A stretch of DNA of 64,000 nucleotides. Source: Poronia punctata (Eukaryota; Ascomycota; Sordariomycetes; Xylariales; Xylariaceae). Shown piece after piece: positions 1-11,842 of this stretch. Below the pieces are notes generated by a model. That model saw only the letters and a program-made list of their open reading frames with translations, had not been told where the DNA came from and made no database searches. The stretch spans positions 1 through 64,000 of the forward strand of contig MU401516.1 of NCBI GenBank assembly GCA_022579005.1, given 5' to 3'. The first letter of the stretch is position 1. The number at the start of each line of letters is the position of its first letter. The translations under genes were made by a program, and so were the position numbers.

Positions 1-94
1 ATTTTCTTTATTTTCTTTATTTTCTTTATTTTCTTTATTTTCTTTATTTTCTTTATTTTCTTTATTTTCTTTATTTTCTTTATTTTCTTTATTT
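1..94. repeat. 9-bp tandem repeat (ATTTTCTTT)n
   Basis: About ten head-to-tail copies of the 9-mer ATTTTCTTT open the window, so the array may continue to the left. It is pyrimidine-rich on the + strand. It adjoins a second low-complexity patch and looks like the outer part of an AT-rich repeat domain. Confidence 0.95.
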
Positions 95-430
95 TTAACC
101 CTAGTAACCTTATTTGCATACGCGCAGCATATGTATAGCATATGCGCAGCATACGCGCAGCACATCTATAGTATAGGCGTTATGTAAGTATAGCATACGC
201 GTTGCATACGCGTTGCATAGGCATAGCATAGGCATAGCATAAGTATAGCATAGGCATAGGTATTGTAATTATAAAGGTTAAGCGTAAAGCATAACATACC
301 TTGCTAGTAAGGTTACCTTTGCAAAAAAAAAAAAAAAAAAAAAAAGAATTTTTTTTTTAAGACATAATTGTAATGTTAATACAATGTACTGCAGTTTGTT
401 GCTGCGCTTAAACAGGTCTAGTGCTTTTGC
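95..430. repeat. Degenerate short-motif repeat patch with an inverted core
   Basis: The stretch at 118-260 is built from variants of GCATACGCG, GCATAGGCATA and GCATAAGTATA. On either side sit copies of a core in opposite orientation (AGTAACCTTA near 103-112, TAAGGTTACC near 308-318). A poly-A/poly-T run follows at 323-359. Base composition turns GC-richer after about 440. It resembles the decayed end of a mobile element or an AT-rich isochore edge; no coding frame is visible. Confidence 0.55.
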
Positions 431-800
431 ATAGCGTAAAATTTAACCCCCTCGGAGTTGACAAAGCCAAGCCCTACTAGCGCGGTTTTTAACCCTCGCC
501 GAGCTTTTAGTTACCCCCCGCGACCTACATGCTCGAGATATAGTACGTACCTAAAAGGTAAGGTACCTACTCGCACACATCCCACTGATGGGAAATGGAC
601 GGGCACGTGACTGATATGAACTTCGAGCCCCACATAACCATGAGAGCTGCCCGAAGTCCATACGTACACTTCCACTAGTCTGGCCTACTCGTACCTCACC
701 TTGAATGAACGTCCATATTCCGGACGAACCATAGAACTAATACCGGAATTAACAATACCGCAACTTCATACGATTTACATCTTCCGATACTCATGCGAAG

Positions 801-1952
801 ATGTTGTTCTTCAGGTAAGGATCTCCCAAAACACTCATCATCATCCCCCACCTCCAAGGGGAAACGGGTCTATGAAAGGTACATTGTCGTCCACGCGCCT
901 GGCCTGGTCTACGCCGAGTATATCGATAAGCGACATTATTCGCAGTTGGGGATTAGATGGTTCGTTGTCGCTGGGTTATATACAGATCATGTGAGCGCAC
1001 ATGTGACCTGGAGCCGCGATATACCCTGGTCGGTCATCGGTTGGCGTTTGTGTTCCGGTCATGCAAGGATGCTTGACAGCCCAAGTCGGCGGTCCCCCAT
1101 TCGACACACCGAGGAGTTGACACCGCGGACTAGACGTCGCATGACGGGGAATAGGACCAGAGTTCAACAAAAGGAATAGTCTATATTCATCTGCGGCCAG
1201 GGACCGACCTCCAAAGACTGACTACGCCCAGCCCGGGGACATACCGACGCCGGCTTACGGAAAGGGAGCTCGGCAACCACTGCCCGTTCCGTAATCCGGA
1301 TCTTTTCAGCCTTTGCACCTCCGTCTCAGTCTCACGAGGGGGATTCATTCTCTCCATAGACTGACTGACAAAGTGTCAAAAAGAAAAAAGCTAACAGATC
1401 TCCCAACCCCCCCGCCCACAGTTTCTTCAAAACCCTCATCGACCACGAAGTAACAGTGGAGCTCAAAAACGACATACAAATCCGAGGAATCCTCAAGAGC
1501 GTAGATCAATACCTAAACATCAAACTCGATGACATCCAAGTCGTCGAAGAGCTCAAGTATCCACATCTGGTACGTTTTTTTCTTTCTTCCCCTTTCCCAA
1601 CAATGATATCCCACCGAGAAGAATCCCGCCAACCAAGTAAAAAAAAAAACCATTCCAGAGCTCAGTCAAAAACGTCTTCATCCGCGGCTCCGTAGTCCGA
1701 TACGTGCATTTACCTGCCGCGGCCGTGGATGTTCCTTTGTTGGAAGATGCTACTAGGAGAGGTATGTCCCAGTTCTCCCCTCTCCCTTTCCTTTCCTTTT
1801 CTTTCCTCTTTCATTATCATAAAAGAAAACCAAAAACAAAATAATATTTTGTTTAAATAGATAATAGGAAGGAAGGAAGAATGAATGGAAGGAATTTTAT
1901 CTGACAATATATATTTATAGAAGCCGCCAATCAAGCTGGAAAGGGAAAATAG
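801..1952 (+). CDS. LSM2: U6 snRNA-associated Sm-like protein LSm2
   Basis: LSm2 is part of the LSm2-8 ring that binds the U6 snRNA 3' end in the nucleus and of the LSm1-7 ring in cytoplasmic mRNA decay. I place four exons: 801-814, 1422-1569, 1659-1761 and 1921-1952. They join in phase to a 98-residue protein, close to the usual ~95. The start MLFFSFFKTL and the Sm1 motif (VELKNDIQIRGILKSVDQYLNIKLDD) are typical. The Sm2 motif is FIRGSVVRYVHLP. Donors are GTAAGG, GTACGT and GTATGT; acceptors are CAG, CAG and TAG, with a CTAAC branch site at 1391. The first exon codes for under five residues and is followed by a 607-nt intron, long for this genome. The gene converges with PSO2 downstream. Confidence 0.88.
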
Positions 1953-2638
1953 GAAATAAAACAAACCATGAGATAAGCGAAAAGCGAAAGGGGAAAGGGG
2001 AAAGGGGAAAGGGGAAAGGGGAAAGGGGAAAGGGGAAAGGGGAAAGGGCGAGGACCTAGGTATCAATCATGAACAGCGCTCGTGTATATCAAATTATCAT
2101 ACAACGAGTAGGTAGACATACCTTCAACAGGCTAACCTAGTTATGGCTGGACTGGGGAAAGGAGGTTAATCCTTTGCTGTACGGCGAATTCATGCTTATG
2201 GCAAAGGAATGAATATTGCTAGATTTGATTCAGGGCAGGATTCCAATAGATAACCGGATCAAAACAAGATAATAGGAGAAGGGTACAAGTGCGTAAAACA
2301 TCAATGTTGATAGAAGAAAAGGGCAGATGACGAGACAGGCTGATACCTACCTTACCTACTTATAAATCGATGAATGATGGAAAAAAAGCACACTTATAAG
2401 TCGATAACTGATTTATAAATAACCGACTTGATAGGTAATATCTACACCAACCGTCCCTTTATCCCATTATAACCCATCCTGCGTCGAACTCTAGGCTAGT
2501 CTAGACACCATCAACACTGTACTAGCAAGTAAAACAAGAGCTAGAGAAGTAAAGCGTAAACCCCACCTGGTCTAGATAGCTCGTCCTTGGACGGGCATGA
2601 AGAAGTCCCATGATATATATAATCATAGATAATGAAGC
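1953..2638. other. Convergent intergenic region LSM2/PSO2
   Basis: Shared 3'-flanking DNA of two convergent genes. Apart from the G-rich heptamer array at 1991-2046 it holds A/T-rich stretches suited to 3' end formation. No conserved reading frame was seen. Confidence 0.7.
1991..2046 (+). repeat. GGGGAAA heptamer array, about 8 copies
   Basis: Near-perfect tandem GGGGAAA units, beginning about 40 nt after the LSM2 stop codon and therefore probably inside its 3' UTR. Four or more G-runs separated by three A residues on the sense strand fit the form of a G-quadruplex-forming sequence. Confidence 0.9.
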
Positions 2639-5296
2639 TCACCAGTAAACGCCACCGCCTTTCCCATCCTTCCCATCCCAAAGCGCCATTTCTTTTTCAT
2701 CTTTACCCTGTACCTTATTATCCTCAAGCACCCTCACGATCCCCCCTTTCCTCCTCTCGCTTAGCCAGCGATCAGTCCACGCCTTCATGCGTTTCCGACT
2801 AACCTCGCTCCCAACGTTAACAGTCGGGACTACTTTTTCTATCCGCAGCGTCATGAGAAACACCGCGAGTTCGCGAAAGCTCGAGTGTTCCGAGTATGGC
2901 ACTCCAAAACACATGGCCTCCCGTGAGCTGCCGCGCTGCGCGACGAAATCGTGGGGTCCGAACCGAGGTCTCCAGGCCTCACTATGTAATATGGACGTCG
3001 TGGGGACTGTGCCGGGTGACGTGTTGGTCGGCACGCTCTTGGCCGTACCAGCGGACGGACGGAAGTTCCATCCGGACGGCCGGAACCCGACGATGCGGGT
3101 GAAGTGCGGCTTGTAGGAGTCGAGGTAGTCCTGGAGTGTCTCCGCCCGGATCTCCATCAGCATCTGCATGTGAACCTGCGCCTCGTAAGGATTTGATGTC
3201 ATGAGTGCTGCCAGCTCCGGGTCACCCAGCTGCGAGCAGATCTTGATCTTGGATGCCGACGCGAAGATTTTGGTGTTGAGTGCTTGCGCTATCGCCTTGC
3301 AAATCCTCTCTTTTCCGATCGAATATGTGCCGCAAACAACGAGAAGCCTATTTTGGGGGTCTTTCCTCGCCTGCGAGGTGGAATCTTCGTGCTTGATGGC
3401 GTCCGGTTCGCCTTCATTGCCTCCCTTGGGAAAGAATGAGCTAACTGTTGTACTGCCCTTTTCACGCTTCAGTCGATCGAACGCCTCGTCGGCTGTGTTA
3501 GGGTCTCCGGATAAAGACTTGCAAAACTCTGCACAAGCCCTGACAACATCATCCTGCAACGGAAAGGAATATCGTGGGTTCAGATAGGTCGTATCTAAAT
3601 AGCAAACGTCGATCTTCTGCTGTTTGACTTTCCCCGAAACCGCATCTAGGGTTTCTGGCCTCAGGAGAGGATGGGCAACTTGTGCTGGACAGGCGCGGAA
3701 ATCGCCACAGTGTAATATACGTTGTGCCCTTGCGTTTGTACCCTTCCCGACCTTCTTCTCAAACAGAAAGAGAGAGCTTCCGGGGCAATGGTTCGCTGGT
3801 AGCATGGTGACTGTCACGCCTTCTGTACCAGGCACTTCCACCGTCTCTTCAAACTCGAGCTCTTTTATATATTTAGCATTAGTTCGTAGCTGGTTCTTTA
3901 TCAGGCTGCCGGTGACTTTGCTGCAATATATAGGGCCATGTGACCAATTCGCCGTCAGGCCTATATAATGGTCGCTGTGGAAATGACTGAGAAAGTAGGC
4001 ATTGCAGCCCTTGACGGCGCCATAACGGAAGGCGTCGACGCAGATATAGAACCCTGGCATGATCTTGTAGAACGGACATGTCCTCTGATAGGCTGGCTTG
4101 CCTCTGGAGGCATGTTCGGAGGCCGCGGCGGATGCCCAGGCAGAATCCTCAGCATGACCGGACATCAACTTGCTAAATGCAGACGATTCGCCTTTAGTGC
4201 CGTTCGCGCTAGCTGTGCTGCTACTAAGGCTTATAGGGTTGGGTTGGCCTGGTCGGGGAACGGCCGCTTTAGCAAACCGTTTACTCATTTCAGGGGCTTC
4301 CACGGTGTCCGCTATAGGTGGCCGCGTTGGCTCTGGCGCTGGGGGCGGGTTACCGTCAAGACAGGCATTGACGTGAACAGTGGCCTGCTCTGGGGTGGTT
4401 CCGTCTAAACTGGTATTACATATAGGGCAAGCCTGCGCCATGTAATCGGCCGACCCCATATCCTCGAGCCTTGCCTCCTCTTCCATAAACTGCCGTTCTC
4501 GAAATTCTTCGCCCCAGCTGAATTCTGCATCCTCGTCGTCACCAAACAGACCTTCCATATCTTCAAGATCCTTGAACTGGTCATAATCGAGTTCGTCCCT
4601 CTGCGGGTCTGGCGGGTCGGCAGAAACGGGATCTAGGCAGCTTTCGTCGACTGGCAAGCCCGGAGGCGGTGGTATCGAGATATTAGGCTCGGGGACGGAC
4701 GCCTCAGGGGGTATTACAGGGGTGGAACCCGCATCTGGGAGGGGCGATTCTGCATTTCCATCATCCTCGCTATCGGAGTCGGCCAGAAACGGGCCCTTCC
4801 GACGCTTCTTCTTTGCAGATTTGCTTTGAGTAAGTCCCATTGGCCCTCTCTCAGAGTCCTCCGACATCGACGGTACCCCATCGCATTCCTTTGCACTTGT
4901 GGCAGACAGAAGACCGTCGCTACTGCCATGACTTAGCTTCCGTCGTTTTGAAGGAGTCGGGTCAATCGGCGTTCCTTGATCACAACCGTCGGTGCCCGTT
5001 ATCTCTTCGTATTTCGGTACTACTAGCGATTTAGAATCTACCGGAGGGTCTTTCGAAAAGATTGCTGGGACGGCGGCGGATGGATCCGAGATGAAAAGTT
5101 GTTCTTCGACTTCGACCTTCCTGAAGAAGTTCAAGATGTTCCCGTTTGAACCTGACTTCTTTTTATCGTTTGGCGTCGTCGCGCTGCCATTCTGTGGGGT
5201 GGCAGGCTTGAAGCTCAGCTTCGATTGTCTTGGTGGCCTTCGAGGGGTGGCTGATTTGGTAGGCATCGCGACGTCCTGTCGTAAGCTGGAGAGCAA
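2639..5296 (-). CDS. PSO2: DNA interstrand cross-link repair nuclease Pso2/Snm1 family
   Basis: An intron-free 885-residue protein of the metallo-beta-lactamase/beta-CASP family: a nuclear 5' exonuclease that trims DNA at interstrand cross-links. Residues 1-280 are low-complexity and acidic with basic patches (PSKRRK, KKKRRKG). A UBZ4-type zinc finger lies near 288-315 (C-x2-C, then H-x3-C). The metal site HFHSDH is near 435. CGD in ILHCGDFRA, LDTTYLNP and the C-terminal DRMBL region with PYSEHSSF follow in family order. The start could also be Met11, which begins MPTKSATPRR. It is longer than budding-yeast Pso2, mainly through the N-terminal region. Residues 51-58 (NGNILNFF) resemble a PCNA-binding box with Asn in place of Gln. 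It faces LSM2 tail to tail and follows the transporter gene on the same strand. Confidence 0.93.
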   Translation of the reverse strand: MLSSLRQDVAMPTKSATPRRPPRQSKLSFKPATPQNGSATTPNDKKKSGSNGNILNFFRKVEVEEQLFISDPSAAVPAIFSKDPPVDSKSLVVPKYEEITGTDGCDQGTPIDPTPSKRRKLSHGSSDGLLSATSAKECDGVPSMSEDSERGPMGLTQSKSAKKKRRKGPFLADSDSEDDGNAESPLPDAGSTPVIPPEASVPEPNISIPPPPGLPVDESCLDPVSADPPDPQRDELDYDQFKDLEDMEGLFGDDEDAEFSWGEEFRERQFMEEEARLEDMGSADYMAQACPICNTSLDGTTPEQATVHVNACLDGNPPPAPEPTRPPIADTVEAPEMSKRFAKAAVPRPGQPNPISLSSSTASANGTKGESSAFSKLMSGHAEDSAWASAAASEHASRGKPAYQRTCPFYKIMPGFYICVDAFRYGAVKGCNAYFLSHFHSDHYIGLTANWSHGPIYCSKVTGSLIKNQLRTNAKYIKELEFEETVEVPGTEGVTVTMLPANHCPGSSLFLFEKKVGKGTNARAQRILHCGDFRACPAQVAHPLLRPETLDAVSGKVKQQKIDVCYLDTTYLNPRYSFPLQDDVVRACAEFCKSLSGDPNTADEAFDRLKREKGSTTVSSFFPKGGNEGEPDAIKHEDSTSQARKDPQNRLLVVCGTYSIGKERICKAIAQALNTKIFASASKIKICSQLGDPELAALMTSNPYEAQVHMQMLMEIRAETLQDYLDSYKPHFTRIVGFRPSGWNFRPSAGTAKSVPTNTSPGTVPTTSILHSEAWRPRFGPHDFVAQRGSSREAMCFGVPYSEHSSFRELAVFLMTLRIEKVVPTVNVGSEVSRKRMKAWTDRWLSERRKGGIVRVLEDNKVQGKDEKEMALWDGKDGKGGGVYW

Positions 5297-6003
5297 ATAG
5301 TTCTTTAAATCACAGGCGGTCTAGACAATAATAAAACAGTCTACATATTGGTATAAAGGCTGGCTTCTCTTCCGCAACGGCGTCGTTGGGCCAGAGTAAG
5401 TAACCAAGTCATTTAAAAGGAGGACTCTTCAAAAGTGTTGGTACAATGTGGTCGAATTTGCCCCTCGGCGAATTTTCTGTGACGTGCCTTTAGGGACGCG
5501 ACAGGCTCTAGGGGTGCTGGTACAAGGCGCCTTTGTTGCGCGCTATCACTTGATCCTCTACCGTAATAGGCAAAGCCCATTCATTGCCCGACAGGTGAAG
5601 AATAGGAAGCTTGCGGGGAACATTACGCCGCCAACACCTCGCCTATAACTCAACCTTTGGATTTTCGCTATTATCAATCTCATACTACCTTGTACGAGAT
5701 ACATAGTATATGTCACGTTGCGTGTATTTCCGACATATATTCAAGATAGAAGAAGTTATACTCAAAGCGAAAGTATTAATAGGAAATGTGTGATTCCATG
5801 TTCAAGGTGATCATCCCATCTCTACCCTCTCACCCACTGAGGCCATTTCACATACGAGTTAATCGCCCTTTGGTAAGAGTGTCTTCAATTATAGAACATC
5901 GAATTTGGCCGCCACACGATATGTGTATGCAACAGTATATATCATTAAATAAGGATATCATTAGTCATAACTCTTTAAAAGGCATCAAACGCTAACCAAT
6001 ACT
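5297..6003. other. Intergenic region, PSO2 promoter side and transporter 3' side
   Basis: Upstream DNA of PSO2 and downstream DNA of the transporter, both on the minus strand. The short open frames here show no family likeness. No clear promoter element was recognised. Confidence 0.6.
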
Positions 6004-8247
6004 TCATAACGCAGTTTTCTCGCCGGGCCCAATACCCGAGGAGTCACTTATCCGATCTGGCGAGTCGGATGCGGAGCTGTTCCCCTGCAACTTTTCCTTC
6101 TTAAGAGAGTCCGAAATGACCGGTGTTTGGCCGTTGAAGTAATTGCGGATATCCTGAGTGATATCCTCCTCGTCCTCCACATCAAGATCCGCAGACTCGA
6201 CATCGGCGTCGCTCGCTCCTCTTACAGCCTCTCTTTCCTCCCATTCGGCACGCATGTCCCGAATCTTGGCCTTCATGTCCAGGGCGGGATGATAGCTCTT
6301 GCCTACGCCTGTCCAACGCTCCCACAGCGAAAGATGTTGGGGATGGATGGCGATACCGTGATACTCCTCGGGCTTGCCCTGGAGGATGTACTGCCATCGG
6401 CGTTCTTGTTCCTTTAGGTCGAGCCCGGTAGTATCTGGGAGCCAAACGAATGTGACGAGCATGCCAGCGAGGCCAAACCACGGCACCACCATGAACTTGG
6501 TCTTGGTATCGATATAGTTGTACAAAACTGAAGCCAGGAGAGCGCCCATCTTGCCAATCATGGCCGAGAATCCGTGGGCGCTAGCGCGTACTTGTGTGGG
6601 GTATACCTCGCCAGCGACGAGGAAGCTGACCGAGTTGGGGCCGAACTGATTGAAGAAGGATGACAGAAAGTATAGAGCTTGGAAGCTGTGAATTCCAGCC
6701 GGGCTCGTGAAGTAGTCGTACTTGAAAGCGGGTATGACAAAGGCAAGGAAGCAGACGAGGAATCCGACCTGCTGCATCATCTTTCTGCCGTACATCTTGT
6801 TGTCGATCAACAGGGCAGCAGCATAGTAACCGGCCAGCGATACCACGATGTTGACCAAGTTCCAGTTCCACGTGGTCAAGAGCGATTCAGGGTTGCTTGA
6901 TATGACACGAATAAATTGGCCTGGTACAGAATGTTAGTCTTTCGAAACGCCGGCTTTTGGATCATTTCTGTCTCAACCTACTTTGGAACAGCTTGTTGCC
7001 GTAGAAGAACACATCGTTGAAGAACCAACCAGCAGAAGTGGCGAATAGTCGACCGCCAAAATTAGAAAAGGTCGTCTTCAGCGACTTGACGTCGTATCCC
7101 GTCACGTTGGCCTTCTTCTTGGCCTGGTCCAGCTGCTTGGAAGCCGACTTCATCTTGAAGGCACGATAGTAAACTAGCCATAGGGTACCGATCGCGGGGA
7201 TGGCGAAAGAGATTCGGAACGTGTACTGCGCAGCAAACTCGGTATAAGGGGGCTCGCCACCGGTTTTCCGGTTGAATATGACCAAGAGGACGGTCAAAAC
7301 GATCTGGTTGAAGAATTGGCCCCACCCCTGCATCAGGAAAGCCAGCGTGACTTTCCTTCCTCGGTGCAGACGATCATCCCGAGTCGAAAGTCTTCCAGCC
7401 GACACAGCGTTCTCCATAGAAGATGTTGCTGTGATCGGATACTCGCCACCAACTCCAATTCCTGCACATCCGTCAGCAAAACTATCTCGACCGTGGCAGC
7501 TTCTGGAGACATACCGTAGAACAACAGAGAGAATGCGTATAGAATGACCCAGCCCTGCAGGGTGACTCCCCAGGAGCCAGTAAGTAAAAGAAGACCAAGA
7601 AACATGACGACAGCGTCCTGAATAAGGCCAAATCTCCGTCCTATCCAATCACCAATGATCTAAAACAAATAGCTGTTAGCTAAAACCGAAGGGACAAGAT
7701 TGCAGGGGATGGGAGTGCATACACCGACGCCGGTCTGGCCAAGCATGATACCGATGATCTCGAGGTACGTGACCGAGGCCACCCAATTCTGACTGCACAC
7801 CGTCTTCGTTCCCCAACAAGACTCCCATACTTTGGCGAATAACGGTTCTAGATTGCCGATGGAGAATAGCACGTAGCCCTCGAGAAGCAAGCCGGCACCG
7901 GGAAGAACGGAATTGCGGAAATACCAGGAGAGCGGGCTGAGGGGATCCTTCTTGAACATGGCCCATATCGTCCTAAGCTCGTCTCTAGTCTCTGCACTGC
8001 TCACTTTGTTGACGAAAGTGAGACGTTGACTCCATGGTAGGTCGGCCCAGTACACACCCTCGGGCGTATACGAGTCGTCTGGCTGGAGGAGGTGGGCAAA
8101 TATTTCCTTTTCGTAATCGGTAGCGTAGTTTGTCGAAGCGCGCCGGGGGTAGTGAAGATGCTCGCGACCCGTCTCGGGGCCGTGGGGGACGGGGAGTTCT
8201 CCGATTGGGGGAGCGTGTTCGTGATGGCGACGCAAATGGCCGGCCAT
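6004..8247 (-). CDS. Major facilitator superfamily transporter, Pho84/Pht1 phosphate-symporter type
   Basis: A plasma-membrane type 12-helix carrier, probably an H+-coupled symporter for phosphate or a phosphate-bearing solute. Exons (minus): 8247-7723, 7659-7515, 7461-6982, 6920-6004. They join in phase to 688 residues. Donors are GTATGC, GTATGT and GTAGGT; acceptors are TAG, CAG and CAG. The first ~95 residues are hydrophilic. Family marks are DWIGRRFGL after TM2-3, GIGVGGEYP in TM4, and a C-terminal half with QFGPNSVSF, GEVYPTQVRASAHG and LPDTTG, the pattern of phosphate transporters. The site usually read GGDYP has Glu for Asp (GGEYP), as in some organophosphate carriers, so the substrate is open. 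The C-terminal ~130 residues are a long acidic cytosolic tail. Confidence 0.8.
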
Positions 8248-11200
8248 GGTTTATTTCTCTCGGTGGAAAATATTACTCTCCCGACAAGAGCGAAATGAGA
8301 GGGCTTCGCCGATGCCAAGGGAGCTATCAAGGGAGCTCCCGTAAGCTCTGTTGCTGTCTCTCTTTATTCTATGGATTCGTTTGTCTATTGGTGGGGATAG
8401 AGACAATGGCGACAGCTGTGTAAGTGCCAGACGATCGAGCCTCTTGTCGATAAGTGATAAGAGTATACCGGATGCGGGACAAACGTGGGAGGGTGTTGGC
8501 ACAAAACAACACCCAGACAATATTCTGTTTGAGACTTGTTTGTGAAGGAAGAATAGGAGGGAGATAAAGTTTATAGTATGGAGAGGGGTTAGGAGTCATA
8601 GGTCGAGGGAGAGAGAAGGTTTTATTTAGTCCATCTATCTAATCAGTCACCGAGGGAAAGGAAGGTGAAAAGGAAAAGATAAAGAATAATACCCAAGTAC
8701 CCAGCTCTTTCTAGATTGACAGGCACAATCCCAAAAAATGTTGAATGCATAATATCTTCAATCTGCAGTGGCTACCAAAAGTATACGAGTACATCTACAT
8801 GCCTACCTACGAGTACTCTTCCGGGCAGCACGAGGGAAGAACTTGGCATCTGACTGGCTAGAAGATCGATCCCCACTAGGTGCTGCTCTTAGTCTGGGAA
8901 TAGGCATGTAAATCCGATACAGTGTGATGCACGCTACGAGACTAGTTTAGCTCAAAAGTTTAAGCCCTTGCATGTACTACTGCTATTCGAGAACTCTGGC
9001 ACAGACCGATGGGCGCGTTCCTAGCTGATTAAAGATTTGAAGCTTTCAAGTTTTTGCTTGTCTCGTCTTGTCGATGCTTGGTAAAATGCTTGTATCTAGC
9101 GGCCTCTGTGTAAGTTATAGAATTGTTTGGCTTAAATGACTACATGCCAAGTCAACAGACGAGTCGTTCTATTCCCGGTGGGACCCTGGATCTTCGGTAA
9201 TGGGTAGATCGTGGTGAAATTGACGTATGAATTCTAACCTGAGTCGTTAATAAGTTGTAACTCAGACCGACTTCTCGTCGATATATTGTACCTACCTCTT
9301 CGGGTCATGCAGTTTAGCTTCACTAGCCTAGAGCACAAAAGAAAACAATGTCGAGATATATATTGGAGAGCATGAACCTCCTCGGCGGACCCCGACCAGA
9401 ACTACTGTACTCTGGCGGCTCCAAACTAGACTGCATGCATTAATCGGTAGGTTTTCCGGTTGTACTCATGTATACCCCACGCGCGCCAACCGAGTTCTCA
9501 GTCGATATGTGCATTAACTCTTTACTGTACGTGTACTTTTGCATTGTGCATTCGGGTGTCAACGGCCACAATCTATAGCTGCAGGGAAATGTTGCCTCGC
9601 GATGAACCGAACACAAACAGGATGAAAAAAAAAACCAGCTGATCATGTCGATTTCCAAGTCGATAAGGTAACTACTATTTCAAGCCAACAGGGAGCATGC
9701 CAATACAGTCGTTGGTAACAAAGTATAGTAGTCATAAAGTAGGTGAAGACCTTTGTAGAAGGTATACCCGCTGCGCAATACAAGTCGGACAACTTGAGGA
9801 ATGTGGGATAATCCCACTCGGAAAGAAAAATGGGCAAAGGCAAATTCTCCAGACGTACGACTGTCGTTGGCGTCTTTTTTAGATGGGTACGTTGGAGTGA
9901 TGTTGACTGCTGGGCGCCAGGCAACCAATCACGGCTCGGAAAACCAACACGTTGTGTTGAGAATCGTCTTGATTTGCCGCAAGCGAAAGAATTGGCGTAC
10001 GATCTTTTTTTTTACCAGGGTTGGTACTTACAGGGGGCCGACAAATTCCTGGTGTGGCAATGACCAAAGTCGTAATGGCTAGAATGGAGATGTGGTGGGA
10101 CGAAAGATGGAGGCTCTCTGACGAGCCTAGCTTGTGATTGGTCAATCTGAAAACATCTTAAGCTCTGGAACCCCTCCGACGACCAGCGTTCGGCACAGTT
10201 TGGCAAGCATTGCATTCCAGAATGGGGGACCCGAGGGTCCATTTTGCTACCTACTGTGCCTCTCGCCCCCGCCCGAATGCCCTAGCGAGGGGTAGAGGCG
10301 AGGGGTGGTATCGGTGGCAGTCGGTGGTATCGATAGGACCTTTGGTCCTACAGAACGGATTCGAAGCGCCAAGGTCCCCGGTTTGGTTTTCATCGGCAAT
10401 GCAGCTAGAGTGTGAGCCGAATCCTGCCCAGACTTCTGTCAGAATTTGACGAACTTGAGCCGACTGGTCTCTTCCGTATTCCGCAAGTGGTCGCGTGAGC
10501 AGGTCGAAAGAATGACGGGCGGTGTCCGGCTCAAACCAGCCGCGGTCTTTTCCTATTTTTTTAAGCTGTTTTACCGCGCTTTGCAGGCTGATGATAGATA
10601 GTAAAAGCAGTTCTGTTGGTTCCCCTTCCCGTTTACCTCTGGCCTAGATCCTTTTCTGAATGCTATGGTTGCGATTGCTACAATCCGTAGTGACATTTTT
10701 AGGACAGTTGCAGAGACCGAGACCTAGCCGTGATTGAGCAATATCTGACATGTTCAAAATCATGTCATTCGGGGATCTCAGGGGTAACCCAAGTTGTCCT
10801 TTGCCATCGTGACTTATACAGTTGTCAGCACCAGCTTGTGTCCATCACAAAGAACCGCATGCAGGGAAGAAAGCTCGACTGTAAGTCGTACGCTGTCACA
10901 CGCCATTATCAGTAACAAGCGTGGCCAATAGGCCGATTGCGAAGGATGCGCAGGCGACGACACAGCTGCTGCGTCCTAACTGCCGTCATTGGTTTTGCCA
11001 TGTGTTGGTTGCAAGACGAGATCTCTAGATACTATTTAGCAAACACCGTACCCCGCAGGCATGTGATGTGATATAGCAGGAATGATATAATGCGGGAGGC
11101 GTTGTTTGATATCTCTGACAGTAGCAAACATCCATCTGCGCCCCAAACTCTGATACATCAAAAGTTGGTCTGTTCATGCCTGCTCGCAAATCATTTGATA

Positions 11201-11842
11201 CAGTCGGTGTTCCTTGAATCCTTGCTGTCTAATATGAGAATTTAGTCCCAGCCGACCTCCTTGTTGTGGTTCTGCTCTAGTTTGCTTGTTTTACACGATG
11301 CCTTTCCTTAGCTAGTCTACAGAGTCTAGATTGATATGTACTTTTATTGTGATATGGGAAGCACCCAAACTACCAATTTGGAGATCATCTATTGACTTTT
11401 CAGTGATAAAAGTTATGAAACATATTGATACATACAGGGCACTGACTGTCTGTAGACTGTCCGGATTGGGAGAATTAGTATCACCATCGAATGCTCAACC
11501 ATGAGATTGATGACATAATACACATAAGTGGAGCAATGGACCCTACGAGTAAATAGGTAGACTAATACCTTAGGTAATTCAAAGTACGTGCGTAAATTGT
11601 AATCATGTGATTACGCTCCTGGTGAATCGCGTCTAGACGCGTCGCACTCACCCCGTGACGAAATCTCATCGCATTTCTACAAATCGACTAGCCCTATGCC
11701 AATGCTTTGCCATCTCTACAATACATGGTGTAAGCCCAGGACGGCTTCAAGCGCAAAAAAGTTTATACAGCCCATCACTTTCAATCCGACGTATACCCAA
11801 CATTGTACATTCGTTACCAGTCGTAGCAGTCAGATAATCGCA
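8248..11842. other. Long divergent intergenic region, transporter/APN1
   Basis: A 3.6-kb gene-free stretch between divergent starts. It contains CT-rich leader-like sequence next to the transporter (8300-8650), two TACGAGTA motifs near 8,784 and 8,808, and ordinary-composition DNA. Open frames at 9.4-10.4 kb are short, overlap each other on both strands and match nothing I know. No RNA gene was recognised. Confidence 0.6.

Noticed and set aside
701..1179. Overlapping open frames on both strands upstream of LSM2 exon 2
   Set aside because: They lie in the LSM2 first exon and intron, share no domain with known proteins and conflict with the well-supported exon chain.
3968..4408. 146-codon plus-strand frame
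   Set aside because: Fully antisense to the conserved PSO2 coding sequence; a shadow frame.
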